Part shown: positions 51,121-60,325 of the stretch, piece after piece
Position numbering within the stretch: position 1 is the first letter of the stretch
Layout: the number at the start of each line of letters is the position of its first letter
NCBI RefSeq assembly: GCF_003012935.1
Contig: NZ_PUDR01000003.1
Span: 372,001-436,000 of the forward strand
Source: Pannonibacter carbonis
GTDB taxonomy: Bacteria; Pseudomonadota; Alphaproteobacteria; Rhizobiales; Stappiaceae
DNA: 64,000 nt
Reading direction: 5' to 3'
The notes under the pieces: generated by a model
The model's input: only the letters and a program-made list of their open reading frames with translations
Told to the model about the DNA's origin: nothing
Database searches by the model: none
Made by a program: the position numbers and the translations under genes

Positions 51121-51240
51121 CCCCTTGGTTGCGAGTTTCCCGAACTCGAAAACGCCGGTCAGACCGGCGCATTCATTCCTGATCCGATGGCTGCCTTCAG
51201 GGACTGAGCTCCCACAAGGGCGGCTGCGATGGAGGCTGGC

Positions 51241-51606
51241 ATGGCAGGGGCGCAGATCCAGGACAGACACTCATCACAGCTCGACCGGCATGCGATCCGG
51301 GCTGATGTGATGCGGGAAGGGCGGCAGCGCTTTGGCGCCGGCTTCACGCTGCAGTTCCTGTCCTGGGCCTATGGCGAACAGCTGTCCACGGTCTCCGACG
51401 CGCTTCGGGCCGATCCCCAGAGCCGACGCGGCAAGATCATCGTCGCGCATTTCCTGGAGGCCGATCCGCAGGATCTGTGGCCGGAGGACCAATGGGGCTC
51501 GATGCTGCGCACCTACCACCCGAGTCTCCGCCTGAACGCTACACCGTCCGCTTTCCAAAAGGCCAGACAAAACAACTCCACCCGCCAGACGCGGGAGGCC
51601 GCGTAA
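51241..51606 (+). CDS. Ner-like phage transcriptional regulator
   Basis: A 121-residue protein. IRADVMREGRQRFGAGFTLQFLSWAYGEQLSTVSDALR, then GKIIVAHFLEADPQDLWPEDQW, follows the Ner/Nlp pattern (HTH followed by the PxxLWP motif). Ner in Mu turns down early transcription and the repressor gene. The ATG at 51241 follows GGAGG by five bases and is preferred over the ATG four codons upstream. Its stop codon overlaps the ParB-like start. Confidence 0.82.
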   Translation: MAGAQIQDRHSSQLDRHAIRADVMREGRQRFGAGFTLQFLSWAYGEQLSTVSDALRADPQSRRGKIIVAHFLEADPQDLWPEDQWGSMLRTYHPSLRLNATPSAFQKARQNNSTRQTREAA

Positions 51607-52535
51607 TGGCTGCGTCCCGTCCGCACACCGACCACCCCCGGACGGAGGAGGGCTGGGCCCTTGCCGACGTGGCGCCCGGTGCGGTCCGGGTCCCGGATAC
51701 GCGCCTGAGAGCGCTCGATCCGGACTGGGCAGCCGCCCTTGCGGCCATGATGTCGGAAAGCGGCCAAAACACGCCGATCGATGTGGTGCGCGCCGGGGCC
51801 GGGTTTGTGCTGGTCGCTGGGCTGCACCGGCTGGAGGCCGCCAAACGGTTGAAGTGGCGCACGATCCGCGTGCAGATCCTGCCGCCGGAGGCCATGACAA
51901 CCGGGGCCGAGACAGCCGGGTCCGAGGCGACAGCCCCAGAGGCGGGTGACGCGCTCCGCCAACACGAGATCCTCGACAATCTGGCACGCAAGGACCTCAA
52001 CGCGCTCGAACGCTGCGCAGGCCTTGCCGAGCTGAAGCAGGTTCACGAACGGCTCTATCCGCAAACCCGCAAGGGCGGCGACCGAAAGAGCCAGACCTTT
52101 CAGGACACGAACAGAAATCAAACGGCAATCTTTGCCTTTTGCCACCACGCAGCCGATGCAACAGGCCTGTCGGACCGGGCGGTGCGGCTGGCCATCGCCA
52201 TCTGGCAAGGCCTGTCGGCCGACAGCCGGAAGCGCCTCAAAGGCACTCCGACCGCGGAGAAGCAGAGCGAACTCAAGGCGCTGTCGGATCTGGCGCCGGA
52301 CATCCAGTCGAAGGTCCTGGATCTGATCCTGGCACCGGTGCCCAAGGCGGCCTCGGTGGCCGATGCGCTGGTGATCGTTGCCGGACGTCCGCCGCTGAGT
52401 GTCAACGAGCGACTGTTCAAAAGCGTTTCAAACAGCCTGTCAAAACTGAACTCAAGTGGCCGGGCCGCCGTGTTCCGGCAGCACAGGGCCGAAATCCTTG
52501 ATCTCGCCCGGCGGGAGGGATGGTTCGATGCGTAA
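51606..52535 (+). CDS. ParB-like nuclease-domain protein of Mu-like phage
   Basis: A 309-residue protein. The N-terminal segment VPDTRLRALDPDWAAALAAM, then NTPIDVVRAGAGFVLVAGLHRLEAAKRLKW, is a ParB N-terminal fold. A central segment with HEILDNLARKDLNALERCAGLAELKQVHE and a C-terminal helical part follow. Similar genes occur between Ner and transposase A in alphaproteobacterial Mu-like phages. A role in DNA binding is likely; the exact one is unknown. Confidence 0.82.
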   Translation: MAASRPHTDHPRTEEGWALADVAPGAVRVPDTRLRALDPDWAAALAAMMSESGQNTPIDVVRAGAGFVLVAGLHRLEAAKRLKWRTIRVQILPPEAMTTGAETAGSEATAPEAGDALRQHEILDNLARKDLNALERCAGLAELKQVHERLYPQTRKGGDRKSQTFQDTNRNQTAIFAFCHHAADATGLSDRAVRLAIAIWQGLSADSRKRLKGTPTAEKQSELKALSDLAPDIQSKVLDLILAPVPKAASVADALVIVAGRPPLSVNERLFKSVSNSLSKLNSSGRAAVFRQHRAEILDLARREGWFDA

Positions 52536-52986
52536 ACCCCGCGACCCCTACACGATCGACATGTTCACCGGCTGGACGCCGCCCCGGGTCTCCGTCGGCT
52601 TCGAGCCCGGATCCATACCGGGCAAGTGCCTGTCGTCGCGCATCAGCCGGGCCGTCGCGAAGGCGCTCCGGGACTGCGGCAAGGACCGGGCGACCATCGC
52701 CGGGCAAATGTCGGAACGGCTCGGGACACCGGTTTCGACCGCCATGCTCGACGCCTATGCCTCGGAAGCCAAGTCCGACCACAACATCTCCGTGGAACGT
52801 CTGATCGCCCTGATCCATGCCACCGGCAAGACCGAGTTGCTCGGGTTTCTGGCCGATCTGTTCGACCTGGCGGTGATCCCCAAGCGCTATGAAAATGTCA
52901 TCGAGCTGGCCCTGATCGAGGATCACAAGCGTGAGATCGAGGGCCGGGCCCGTTATCTCCAGGCCAAGATCCGGAGCGCGCAATGA
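52528..52986 (+). CDS. Phage protein of unknown function upstream of transposase A
   Basis: A 152-residue protein starting MRKPRDPYTIDMFTGW. The region SRAVAKALRDCGKDRATIAGQMSERLGTPVSTAMLDAYASEA could form a helix-turn-helix. The C-terminus is helical and charged. It overlaps both neighbours by a few bases, so it belongs to the early operon. I do not recognise a named family. Confidence 0.8.
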   Translation: MRKPRDPYTIDMFTGWTPPRVSVGFEPGSIPGKCLSSRISRAVAKALRDCGKDRATIAGQMSERLGTPVSTAMLDAYASEAKSDHNISVERLIALIHATGKTELLGFLADLFDLAVIPKRYENVIELALIEDHKREIEGRARYLQAKIRSAQ

Positions 52987-55163
52987 AGCTCTGGCATACC
53001 GCCCAGGACCTCGCCGATCTAAAACTTGACGGCTTTCCGGGAACCAAACGCGGTGTGCACAAGGTTATCGAACGGGATGGCTGGAGTGAGACGGCACTAT
53101 GCCGGCGCCGGGCCGGATCGCTCGGAGGCGGCGGCTTCGAATATCACATCGACCTCCTGCCGCTGCCGCAGAAACTGAGTTATGCGGCCCGGTTCATTGC
53201 GGTCGAGCCGGACGATTTCCGGTGCGAGACCAACGAAGGCCTGACCATCCGGGAGCGGACCACGCGCGATGCAAGGCTGATCGTGCTCAAAGTCGCCGAG
53301 CGGTTCCACAAGCAATCCGGGATGGGCCAGGCGGTGAGCGATCACCTGTTTTCACAGGCATTTCACGCTGGACAGGTCGCACTGCCGGAATGGGTTCACG
53401 CTGAATTCACGTCCCTGTCCCGGCGCACGCTCAGCCGCTGGCGCTCCCACCTCAAACGGGATCTCAACCGGCTCGGTTCTGATCCGTCCCTTGCGCGCAA
53501 GGGCAAGGGGATCCTTGACCTCGCCGAACAGGGACGCCTCAGGGCCTGGTGTCTGGCCCTTCATGCCAGCAACCAGTTTCTAGCGGCCAAGCACATCCGC
53601 AATGCCGCGCTCGCCGAATTCGGTCCGACCGTGCTCGTCGACACGAGCCGGGGCCAGCGGCGGGTGGCCATGCCCCCGCTCAGAACCTTTCAGGATGCGC
53701 TGAAGCGCTGGAAGGACCTCAACCGCAACGCGCTGCTGAAAATCACCGATCCGGATGCCTACAAGTCCAGCATCCGGTTTGCCGCCACCGGCGCCAACCG
53801 GATGGAGCGGCTCAACCAGGTCTGGGAGATCGACGCCTCGCCCGTGGACGTGATGACGACCGACGGACGCAAGACGCTCTATGCGGCCATCGACCTCTAT
53901 TCGCGCCGGTGCCTGCTTCTGATCTCCGACACGCCGCGCGCGGCCGCCGTAGGCCTGATGTTGCGCCGGTGTCTGCTCGCCTGGGGTGTCCCGGAAGCGA
54001 TCAGGACCGACAATGGCTCCGATTTCGTTGCCAAAGCCACCAGGCGCCTGCTCGATGCGCTCGGTATCGAACATGATCCCTCGTCGCCTTACAGCCCCGA
54101 GCAAAAAGGCACGGTGGAGCGGCTGATCGGCACGTTCCAGCGCGACTGCGCCGCGACACTGCCCGGGTTTGTCGGCCATTCGGTCGCCGACCGGAAGGTG
54201 ATCGAAGCGCGCAAGGCCTTCTCGGCGCGGCTTGGCACGGACGATGCCAAGCTCTTCAACGTCGAATTGTCCGGTGCCGACCTCCAGGCCGAGGCCGATC
54301 GCTGGGCTGCCGAACAATACGCCCACACCCCCCACGCCGGGCTCAAGGGAAAGACCCCCTTCGAGGCGGCGACCGCCTGGACCGGTGATCTGCGGATGAT
54401 CAAGGAGCCGGGCGTGCTCGATGTTCTGCTAGCGCCGATTGCCGGCCAGGATGGATTGCGCCGGGTCACCAGGCTCGGCATCAGGGTCGACGGCAGTCAG
54501 TATCTGACCGGCGATGTCATGCCGGGCCGGGACGTGCTGTGCCGCCACAATCCGGATGACCTTGGCCGGCTCTGGCTGTTCGAACCGGACGGCGAAACCT
54601 ATCTCGGCGAAGCGCTTGCGCCGGATCTGGCCGGACTTGATCCGGCCGCGATCATCCTGGAAGTCCGCGCCCGGCAAAAGGCGCTGGAAACGGAAGCGCT
54701 TGCCGACATCCGAAAAGCCAAACGCCGGATTACACCGCGCACGGTGGCCGAGGCGCAACGGGCCGCCTATCAGACAAACGCCGACATTCTGGCGTTTCCC
54801 AAGGCCGGGACGCCGCATGAAACGCCGCAATCACTCGCCGCAAGGGCCGCCAAGCATCCTCCGGCGGCTAAGCCGCTCTCGGAACGGGAAGCTGCCGTCC
54901 TTGACCGGCTGACGCGGTCAGAAACGCCGGCTGGCCCGACGAAACGCCACGCTGCAACACCCGCCGGAACAGCCCTCGATACACCGGAAGACCGGTTCAA
55001 GCGGGCGCTGCAACTGGAGGCGCGGCTTGCCGAGGGCACACCGCTTGCCGACCGGGACGCGCTGTGGCTCACCGGCTACCAGGCCGGGGCCGAATACCGT
55101 GCCCGCAAGCTCCTGAGCCAGCATGGCGCGCAAACCATCAGAGGACCGAGGAGACCCGGATGA
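52983..55163 (+). CDS. DDE transposase A (MuA-like)
   Basis: A 726-residue transposase. The N-terminal Mu-type DNA-binding domain (MKLWHTAQDLADLKLDGFPG, GVHKVIERDGW) is followed by the integrase core with catalytic Asp284 (WEIDASPVDV), Asp343 (IRTDNGSDF) and Glu379 (QKGTVERLIG). A Mu-type C-terminal domain follows. It cuts and joins phage ends during integration and replicative transposition with protein B. All three acidic residues are intact, so the prophage may still transpose. Confidence 0.96.
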   Translation: MKLWHTAQDLADLKLDGFPGTKRGVHKVIERDGWSETALCRRRAGSLGGGGFEYHIDLLPLPQKLSYAARFIAVEPDDFRCETNEGLTIRERTTRDARLIVLKVAERFHKQSGMGQAVSDHLFSQAFHAGQVALPEWVHAEFTSLSRRTLSRWRSHLKRDLNRLGSDPSLARKGKGILDLAEQGRLRAWCLALHASNQFLAAKHIRNAALAEFGPTVLVDTSRGQRRVAMPPLRTFQDALKRWKDLNRNALLKITDPDAYKSSIRFAATGANRMERLNQVWEIDASPVDVMTTDGRKTLYAAIDLYSRRCLLLISDTPRAAAVGLMLRRCLLAWGVPEAIRTDNGSDFVAKATRRLLDALGIEHDPSSPYSPEQKGTVERLIGTFQRDCAATLPGFVGHSVADRKVIEARKAFSARLGTDDAKLFNVELSGADLQAEADRWAAEQYAHTPHAGLKGKTPFEAATAWTGDLRMIKEPGVLDVLLAPIAGQDGLRRVTRLGIRVDGSQYLTGDVMPGRDVLCRHNPDDLGRLWLFEPDGETYLGEALAPDLAGLDPAAIILEVRARQKALETEALADIRKAKRRITPRTVAEAQRAAYQTNADILAFPKAGTPHETPQSLAARAAKHPPAAKPLSEREAAVLDRLTRSETPAGPTKRHAATPAGTALDTPEDRFKRALQLEARLAEGTPLADRDALWLTGYQAGAEYRARKLLSQHGAQTIRGPRRPG

Positions 55164-55936
55164 CGCAAAGCCTGAACCAAGCTCCCGACAACGCCGGCGG
55201 ACTGGCCGCCCTGAAGAATGTCGCAAGGTTCCTGACCCTGGTGGAGCTGTTGCGGGCCCGCGGGCCGCATCTGCCTGGCATCGGGGTGTTCCATGGCTAT
55301 TCGGGCTACGGGAAAACCTATTCGGCGATCTATGCGCAGAACGTGACCGGCGCGCTGCGGGTCGAGGTGGGCGACAGCTGGACGCGTAAGAAGCTCCTGG
55401 AGAACATCCTGAAGGAGGCCGGCCACCAGCCGCGACGCGGCTCGATTGCCGACCTGACCGAACAGACGATCCTGGCGCTTGGCGATGATTTCGACCGACC
55501 GCTGATCATCGACGAGGCGGACAAGCTGGCCGACAAGCACATGCTCGAGCTGATCCGCGAGATCCAGGAACATTCGCAGGTGCCGATGCTGCTGATCGGC
55601 GAGGAGTTGCTGCCGCAGAAGCTTCAGAAGGTCGAGCGGGTGCACAACCGGGTGCTGGAATGGGTGCCGGCCGAAAAATGCGATGTCGAGGACACGCGGG
55701 CGCTGGCTGACCTGTTCTGCCCGGACCTTGTGCTGGGCGAAGACCTGATCGTCCAGGTGCTGGAGAAATCCGGGGGCAGAGCGCGGCGGATCGTGGTCAA
55801 CCTCAACCGGATCCGCGAGGCGGCACGCAATGAACGCAGCGGCCGGTTTGGCGGTGCGCTTACGGCCGGCCGCTTCGCTGAAGACTGGTTCTACACCGGC
55901 GATCCGCGCGGCCGGATCAAGGGGAGGGCGGCCTGA
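55160..55936 (+). CDS. Transposition target-selection ATPase B (MuB-like)
   Basis: A 258-residue AAA+ ATPase. Walker A GYSGYGKTYS is at 46-55 and Walker B PLIIDEAD near 114-121. MuB binds target DNA, activates the transposase and gives target immunity. The start overlaps the stop of the transposase gene. Confidence 0.94.
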   Translation: MTQSLNQAPDNAGGLAALKNVARFLTLVELLRARGPHLPGIGVFHGYSGYGKTYSAIYAQNVTGALRVEVGDSWTRKKLLENILKEAGHQPRRGSIADLTEQTILALGDDFDRPLIIDEADKLADKHMLELIREIQEHSQVPMLLIGEELLPQKLQKVERVHNRVLEWVPAEKCDVEDTRALADLFCPDLVLGEDLIVQVLEKSGGRARRIVVNLNRIREAARNERSGRFGGALTAGRFAEDWFYTGDPRGRIKGRAA

Positions 55937-56592
55937 TGTCGATCCAGCTTGAACTGCGCGTCACCAGCGGCAAACCGGTCTACCGGGGACACGACCACTA
56001 CTGGAGCGTGATCCGGGATCTGGGAAAGGGCGGACGGCTGTTCACCTTCGAGGACATCGATCTGCGCTGCAACGATCTCGACGGCAAGAGCATCAGTGAT
56101 TTTGTCGGCCGCCTGTGCAAGGCGGGGTATCTCGGCGTGACCGAAACGCTCCACGGTCAGACAGACCAGCCCCGGACGACGAACACGGCGGTCCGGAGGC
56201 AGCATGTCTACCGCCTGGTGAAATCGCCGGCGGCTACGCCGATCCTCAACCGGGACGGGTCACCTGGAAAACAGGGGCAGGGTCAGGTCCAGCTCTGGAA
56301 TGCGATGCGGTCGCTGTCGTCCTTCGACGCGAAGGAGCTCGCAATTGCAGCCAGCACGGCCGATGTCCCGGTCCAGCGAACCACCGCGCTCGCCTATATC
56401 AAGCGGCTTGAGACGGCGTCCTATCTCCAGGTCCTGCGGACCGGCAAGGCCGCAAGTCCCGGCATCTGGCGGCTGAAGCCGTCCATGAACACCGGGCCCA
56501 AGCCGCCCAAGATCCTGCGGACCAAACTGGTCTATGACGCCAATCTCAAGAAGATCATGGGCACGCTGATCGCCGAGGAGGTGGCGGCATGA
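55936..56592 (+). CDS. Phage early-region protein, possible winged-helix
   Basis: A 218-residue protein. The first half (HDHYWSVIRDLGKGGRLFTF, ISDFVGRLCKAGYLGV) and the second half (ELAIAASTADVPVQRTTALAYIKRLETASYL) both look like winged-helix units. The gene shares one base with transposase B and overlaps the next gene by four bases. It is found at this place in related Mu-like phages, but its function is not known to me. Confidence 0.78.
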   Translation: MSIQLELRVTSGKPVYRGHDHYWSVIRDLGKGGRLFTFEDIDLRCNDLDGKSISDFVGRLCKAGYLGVTETLHGQTDQPRTTNTAVRRQHVYRLVKSPAATPILNRDGSPGKQGQGQVQLWNAMRSLSSFDAKELAIAASTADVPVQRTTALAYIKRLETASYLQVLRTGKAASPGIWRLKPSMNTGPKPPKILRTKLVYDANLKKIMGTLIAEEVAA

Positions 56593-56987
56593 CCCCGGAT
56601 CCCACCATGCTGCAGAAGGCGGTCGCCGCCTGGGACCTTGCACCTCCGGACTGGATCCTGGAACTGGCGCGTCTTGCCGATGCCTCCGGTCTCAACGCCT
56701 CTGCCCGCCGGCTCGGCTATTCGGCAGCCGTCATCAGCGAAACCATTCGCAACAAGTACCGGGGCGATCTTGCAAGGGTCGAGGCCACCGTGCGCGGCGC
56801 GCTCATGGGCGAGACGGTTGTCTGCCCGGTGCTCGGACAAATTGGCCGGGACGCCTGCCTTGCCTGGCAGGCCAAACCGCGTGCGGTGACCAATGCGGTG
56901 CGCACACGCGTCTATCGCGCCTGCCGGTCCGGTTGTCCCCATTCCAGACTGAAACGCCAGGACGGGGAGACGCGCAATGCTGAGTGA
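56589..56987 (+). CDS. Small phage HTH-like protein
   Basis: A 132-residue protein. LARLADASGLNASARRLGYSAAVISETIRNKYRGDLARVEATVRG resembles a lambda-type helix-turn-helix. Two cysteine pairs (CPVLGQIGRDAC, CRSGC) could bind metal. Part of the overlapping early gene chain. A DNA-binding role is inferred. Confidence 0.75.
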   Translation: MTPDPTMLQKAVAAWDLAPPDWILELARLADASGLNASARRLGYSAAVISETIRNKYRGDLARVEATVRGALMGETVVCPVLGQIGRDACLAWQAKPRAVTNAVRTRVYRACRSGCPHSRLKRQDGETRNAE

Positions 56988-57237
56988 CGATATCACCAAC
57001 CTGTGCCGGGCGATGTTCATCCAGGCAACCGAGATCGACCAGAGCGATCCGATGCATCAGCAACTGATGCGCTTTGCCGGCCGCTTGCAGGCCTGCCGGG
57101 AGCAGGTCCTGCATCTGGAACGGGCCTGCGTGCCCGAGGCTGCACGCCGGCAACTCGTCATCGATCTCAGCGATGACCGGATCGTACCGTTCCCGAAGTT
57201 CAAGCGGCCGGTGCCGGATGAAGGAGGAGCGGCATGA
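56977..57237 (+). CDS. Small phage protein of unknown function
   Basis: An 86-residue, mostly helical, acidic protein (MLSDDITNLCRAMFIQATEI). It overlaps the upstream gene by 11 bases and the downstream one by four. Supported by its place in a tight operon; no family recognised. Confidence 0.68.
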   Translation: MLSDDITNLCRAMFIQATEIDQSDPMHQQLMRFAGRLQACREQVLHLERACVPEAARRQLVIDLSDDRIVPFPKFKRPVPDEGGAA

Positions 57238-57629
57238 TTGCCACCGGATACTTCACCAGGCGGGATCTCGCCCTGATCGTCGGTCTTGACCTGATGGAGA
57301 CCAGCCTTCCGGAAATCGCCGAAGAGCTCGGGCGGAGCGAACTGGATGTTGCAACCGCCCTGGGCCGCGCCCGGTCGATGATCCGCGATCCGTTGATCTG
57401 CGGCGCTCTTAAGGCACGGCCCTTGCTGAAACCCGACACGATAGCTTCAGCGCGCAGGCCACCTGTCAGGCGGGTTCCTTCGCCCATTGGCCGCCCGGTC
57501 TGTCCCGGCGCACCCGTCAGCGTCACCGCCGCCCTGATGGGCGATCCGGCGCCGGGGCGCAGCGCGCTCGATCACTCGCAAAAGGAGACTGCACATGGAC
57601 CTTCACGTGAGCGAAACCCAGGACGCTGA
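57234..57629 (+). CDS. Small phage protein of unknown function
   Basis: A 131-residue protein. The N-terminal half (RRDLALIVGLDLMETSLPEIAEELGRSELDVATALGRAR) is a plausible helix-turn-helix. The C-terminal half is rich in Pro, Arg and Ala and probably unstructured. Its last 35 bases overlap the DUF3164 gene. No family recognised. Confidence 0.65.
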   Translation: MIATGYFTRRDLALIVGLDLMETSLPEIAEELGRSELDVATALGRARSMIRDPLICGALKARPLLKPDTIASARRPPVRRVPSPIGRPVCPGAPVSVTAALMGDPAPGRSALDHSQKETAHGPSRERNPGR

Positions 57630-58251
57630 CGGCGTCCTGACCGTCGGCGGCAAGGACTATATGCTCGATGCCAAGGGCAACCTGATCCCGCTGGAAAACA
57701 TCAAGCCGCAGCACAAGCTCGAAGACGAGACGGTGCGCAAGATCATCGGCTTCGCCGAGGCGCTCTCGGCGCAGATCGCCCGGTTCAAGGGCCACACCTT
57801 TACCGACCTCGGCGATTTCGATGCGCTGCTGCAGCAAGACTATGGCGTCACACGGGGCGGCAGGAAGGGCAACCGGACCTATCAGACGATTGACGGGTGC
57901 CGAAAGGTCCAGGTGCAGGTCTCCGATTTCATCGACTTCGGGCCTGAGCTGCAGATCGCCAAGGCATTGATCGATGAATGCCTGACCGAGTGGGCAGCCG
58001 ACAGCGGGCCGGAAATCCGGGCGATCGTCACCCGGGCCTTCAATACGGACAAGGAAGGCCAGATCAACCGGTCCGAAATCTTCATGCTGATGCGGCTGGA
58101 TATCGGCGATGCCCGCTGGATCAAGGCAATGGATGCCTTGCGCGATGCCATGCGCATCACCGGCTCCAAGACCTATGTCCGGTTCTACGAACGCGCGCAT
58201 CCGGATGGCACCTGGCGCGCGATCAGCATCGATCTGGCACGGGTGGTGTGA
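57595..58251 (+). CDS. DUF3164 family phage protein
   Basis: A 218-residue protein with the DUF3164 pattern: LDAKGNLIPLENIKPQHKLEDETVR near the start, GDFDALLQQDYGVTRGGRKGN, and a C-terminal ITGSKTYVRFYERAHPDGTW. It is a conserved member of Mu-like early regions, with unknown molecular role. The next gene is unusually far away (244 bases), because a repeat element lies between. Confidence 0.88.
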   Translation: MDLHVSETQDADGVLTVGGKDYMLDAKGNLIPLENIKPQHKLEDETVRKIIGFAEALSAQIARFKGHTFTDLGDFDALLQQDYGVTRGGRKGNRTYQTIDGCRKVQVQVSDFIDFGPELQIAKALIDECLTEWAADSGPEIRAIVTRAFNTDKEGQINRSEIFMLMRLDIGDARWIKAMDALRDAMRITGSKTYVRFYERAHPDGTWRAISIDLARVV

Positions 58252-58269
58252 CGGTGCAACGCCCTCAGA

Positions 58270-58438
58270 CCGTCATCCCCGACCTGATCGGGGTACCATC
58301 GGCTCGGGAAAGATCGGCGTTTGTTTGTCCTAAACTGGTTTGGGCCTGGACGGCCGTTTTGCGCCGGCCTTGCCGGCAGATGATCCGCTGGATCCCCGAT
58401 CGGCGTTCGGCGTTCGCCTCACTGGTCGGGGATGACGG
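58270..58438. repeat. Nested inverted repeat, REP/MITE-like, inside the phage early region
   Basis: The outer arms are CCGTCATCCCCGACC (58270-58284) and its exact complement GGTCGGGGATGACGG (58424-58438). Just inside, GATCGGGG is mirrored by CCCCGATC. The 244-base gap it occupies is the largest between genes in the phage part and contains no supported gene. Confidence 0.7.
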
Positions 58439-58495
58439 CGGAGAGGAGGCGCGCATGAGTGCACAAGGTCTTGGTTTAGCAAAGGATCCAAAGGC

Positions 58496-59149
58496 ATGAC
58501 GACGCTTGCAAGGATCCATGTCCTCAAGAGACAGGCTGCGCTGGACGAGGACAGCTACCGCGATCTGATGCAGCGGGAGACGGGCAAACGATCGGCCAAG
58601 GACCTTACTGCTGCCGAACGGCTGGCCTTCATCGGGGTTCTGAACGGGCTTCAACGCCGGATTGACCGGTCGCCGCGCGAAGGTCTTCAGCCTTATGCCG
58701 CGAAACTTCGGGCGCTCTGGATCTCGGGCTATTGGCTCGGGGTGATTTCGGAGCGGTCTGACACGGCGATGCAGGCCTTCCTGAAGCGCCAGACCGGGCT
58801 CGACAGCGACCGGTTCCTGCGCAACCCGCAAGACGGGGAAAAGGCCATCGAGGCACTCAAGGACTGGATCCGCCGGAAAACCGGAAACGCGGGCCTGTTC
58901 CGGATCGAGGCCGGCCTGCCGGCGCTCTACAATGATCCAAGGTTCCAGGTCGTCCTGCATCTGTGGTCGGAGCTGATTGCCCGCAATGCCGCGCCTTGCA
59001 GCACTTTGACCGGCTATCTGATCGACACCTTCGGGCATGGCGATCCGGAACGATTGACCGGCAGCGACTGGGCTGCGGTGCATCAGGGACTTGGGACGAT
59101 CTCCCGGGGCACGGTATCCCGTGGCGTCAGGGGCAGGCGACCCAGATGA
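58496..59149 (+). CDS. GemA-like protein (DUF1018, Mu gp16 family)
   Basis: A 217-residue protein. MTTLARIHVLKRQAALDEDSYRDLM and the following TGKRSAKDLTAAER are typical of the DUF1018/GemA family, known from Mu to alter host gene expression. Its stop codon overlaps the Mor-like gene start. Confidence 0.88.
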   Translation: MTTLARIHVLKRQAALDEDSYRDLMQRETGKRSAKDLTAAERLAFIGVLNGLQRRIDRSPREGLQPYAAKLRALWISGYWLGVISERSDTAMQAFLKRQTGLDSDRFLRNPQDGEKAIEALKDWIRRKTGNAGLFRIEAGLPALYNDPRFQVVLHLWSELIARNAAPCSTLTGYLIDTFGHGDPERLTGSDWAAVHQGLGTISRGTVSRGVRGRRPR

Positions 59150-59514
59150 AGACGCTGCCCGCTCCCCTCGGGCCGCCGGCCCACATCGCCCCCTATGTGG
59201 AGGTGCTCGGCGAAGCGCTGGCGACCAGGTTCTTTCTGGCATTCGGCGGATCCGAACTGTACCTCCCGCGCCGGCCGGAGCGGTCCATGGTGGTGGAATT
59301 GACCGGCCCGGACAAAGCGGCCATGCTCTGCGAACGGCTCGGCCCGGGGATTGTCCGGGTGCCGATCCCCAAGCCCTGGCTTGCCGCCGTTCTGGAACGG
59401 GACGGCCAGTCCAAGGCAGCGATCGCCCGGCTGCTGCATGTGGACCAGACCACCGTGCGCCGGTGGGCGGCCCGTGCGAGGGACCGCAACCAGCTCTCGC
59501 TTTTCGACCTTTGA
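59146..59514 (+). CDS. Mor-like middle-gene transcription activator
   Basis: A 122-residue protein. FFLAFGGSELYLPRRPE corresponds to the GGxxxYIPR region of Mu Mor, and the C-terminal SKAAIARLLHVDQTTVRRWAARARD is the helix-turn-helix. Mor activates middle transcription in Mu. The following lysis genes may depend on it. Confidence 0.82.
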   Translation: MKTLPAPLGPPAHIAPYVEVLGEALATRFFLAFGGSELYLPRRPERSMVVELTGPDKAAMLCERLGPGIVRVPIPKPWLAAVLERDGQSKAAIARLLHVDQTTVRRWAARARDRNQLSLFDL

Positions 59515-59631
59515 CGACAGAACAACCGGTGCCATCTGCAAAGCCGGTCTCCCCATGCACCGCCGTGGATGATCTTTTCGCGTCCCTTTCGGCATGGTTG
59601 TCCCATCAGTTTCACGAACCGGGACCGAACC

Positions 59632-60288
59632 ATGATCCTGACCGCACGCAGCCTCAAACGCCTTGACGGCGTCCATCCTGACCTGGTGCGGGTGGTCGAT
59701 CATGCAGCCGGGATCACGACGCAGCCCTTCCAGGTGATCGAAGGCCGGCGCAGCCTCGCCCGGCAGCGCCAGCTGATCAAAAGCGGCGCGTCGAAAACCC
59801 TCAACTCCCGGCACCTTTCCGGTCATGCGGTCGATCTGATGGCCATGATCGGCAGCCGGGTCTCGTGGGAGGTGCCGCTCTATTACCGGATCGCCGATGC
59901 GATGAAGGCGGCGGCGGACGCGCTGAATGTGCCGATCGAGTGGGGCGGCGACTGGCCGGGCTTCTTTGACGGGCCGCATTTCCAGCTGCCCTGGGGCGCC
60001 TATCCGAGAACGGACAACCCGGCCTTGACCGACATGCCGGCCGCAGTTCCGGACCGGGCGGAGGCGCGTGCGTCCAGCCGGCTTGTGATCGGCGACCAGG
60101 GCGAAGCCGTCCGGACCCTGCAGGACCGGCTGGTCCGGCGGGGATATGCGCTGGTGCCGGACGGAGACTTCGGACCGAAGACACGGGCCGCCGTGCAGGC
60201 GTTTCAGGCCTCTGCCGGGATCACGGCTGACGGGATCGTCGGGCCGATCACCGGCAGGCTCCTGGCGGCGCGCGGCCCTCGGCGCTGA
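59632..60288 (+). CDS. Endolysin: M15-type peptidase with peptidoglycan-binding domain
   Basis: A 218-residue protein. The N-terminal D,D-/L,D-carboxypeptidase fold has the zinc motif SRHLSGHAVDLMA (HxxGxAxD) and the later GPHFQLP. The C-terminal region from about residue 145 (IGDQGEAVRTLQDRLVRRGY, GDFGPKTRAAVQAFQ) is a peptidoglycan-binding domain. It cuts the cell-wall peptide at lysis. No signal peptide, so release needs the holin next to it. Confidence 0.9.
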   Translation: MILTARSLKRLDGVHPDLVRVVDHAAGITTQPFQVIEGRRSLARQRQLIKSGASKTLNSRHLSGHAVDLMAMIGSRVSWEVPLYYRIADAMKAAADALNVPIEWGGDWPGFFDGPHFQLPWGAYPRTDNPALTDMPAAVPDRAEARASSRLVIGDQGEAVRTLQDRLVRRGYALVPDGDFGPKTRAAVQAFQASAGITADGIVGPITGRLLAARGPRR

Positions 60289-60325
60289 AGCGTTGCTCAC
60301 CGACCACATGCAATAGGACCTCGAC

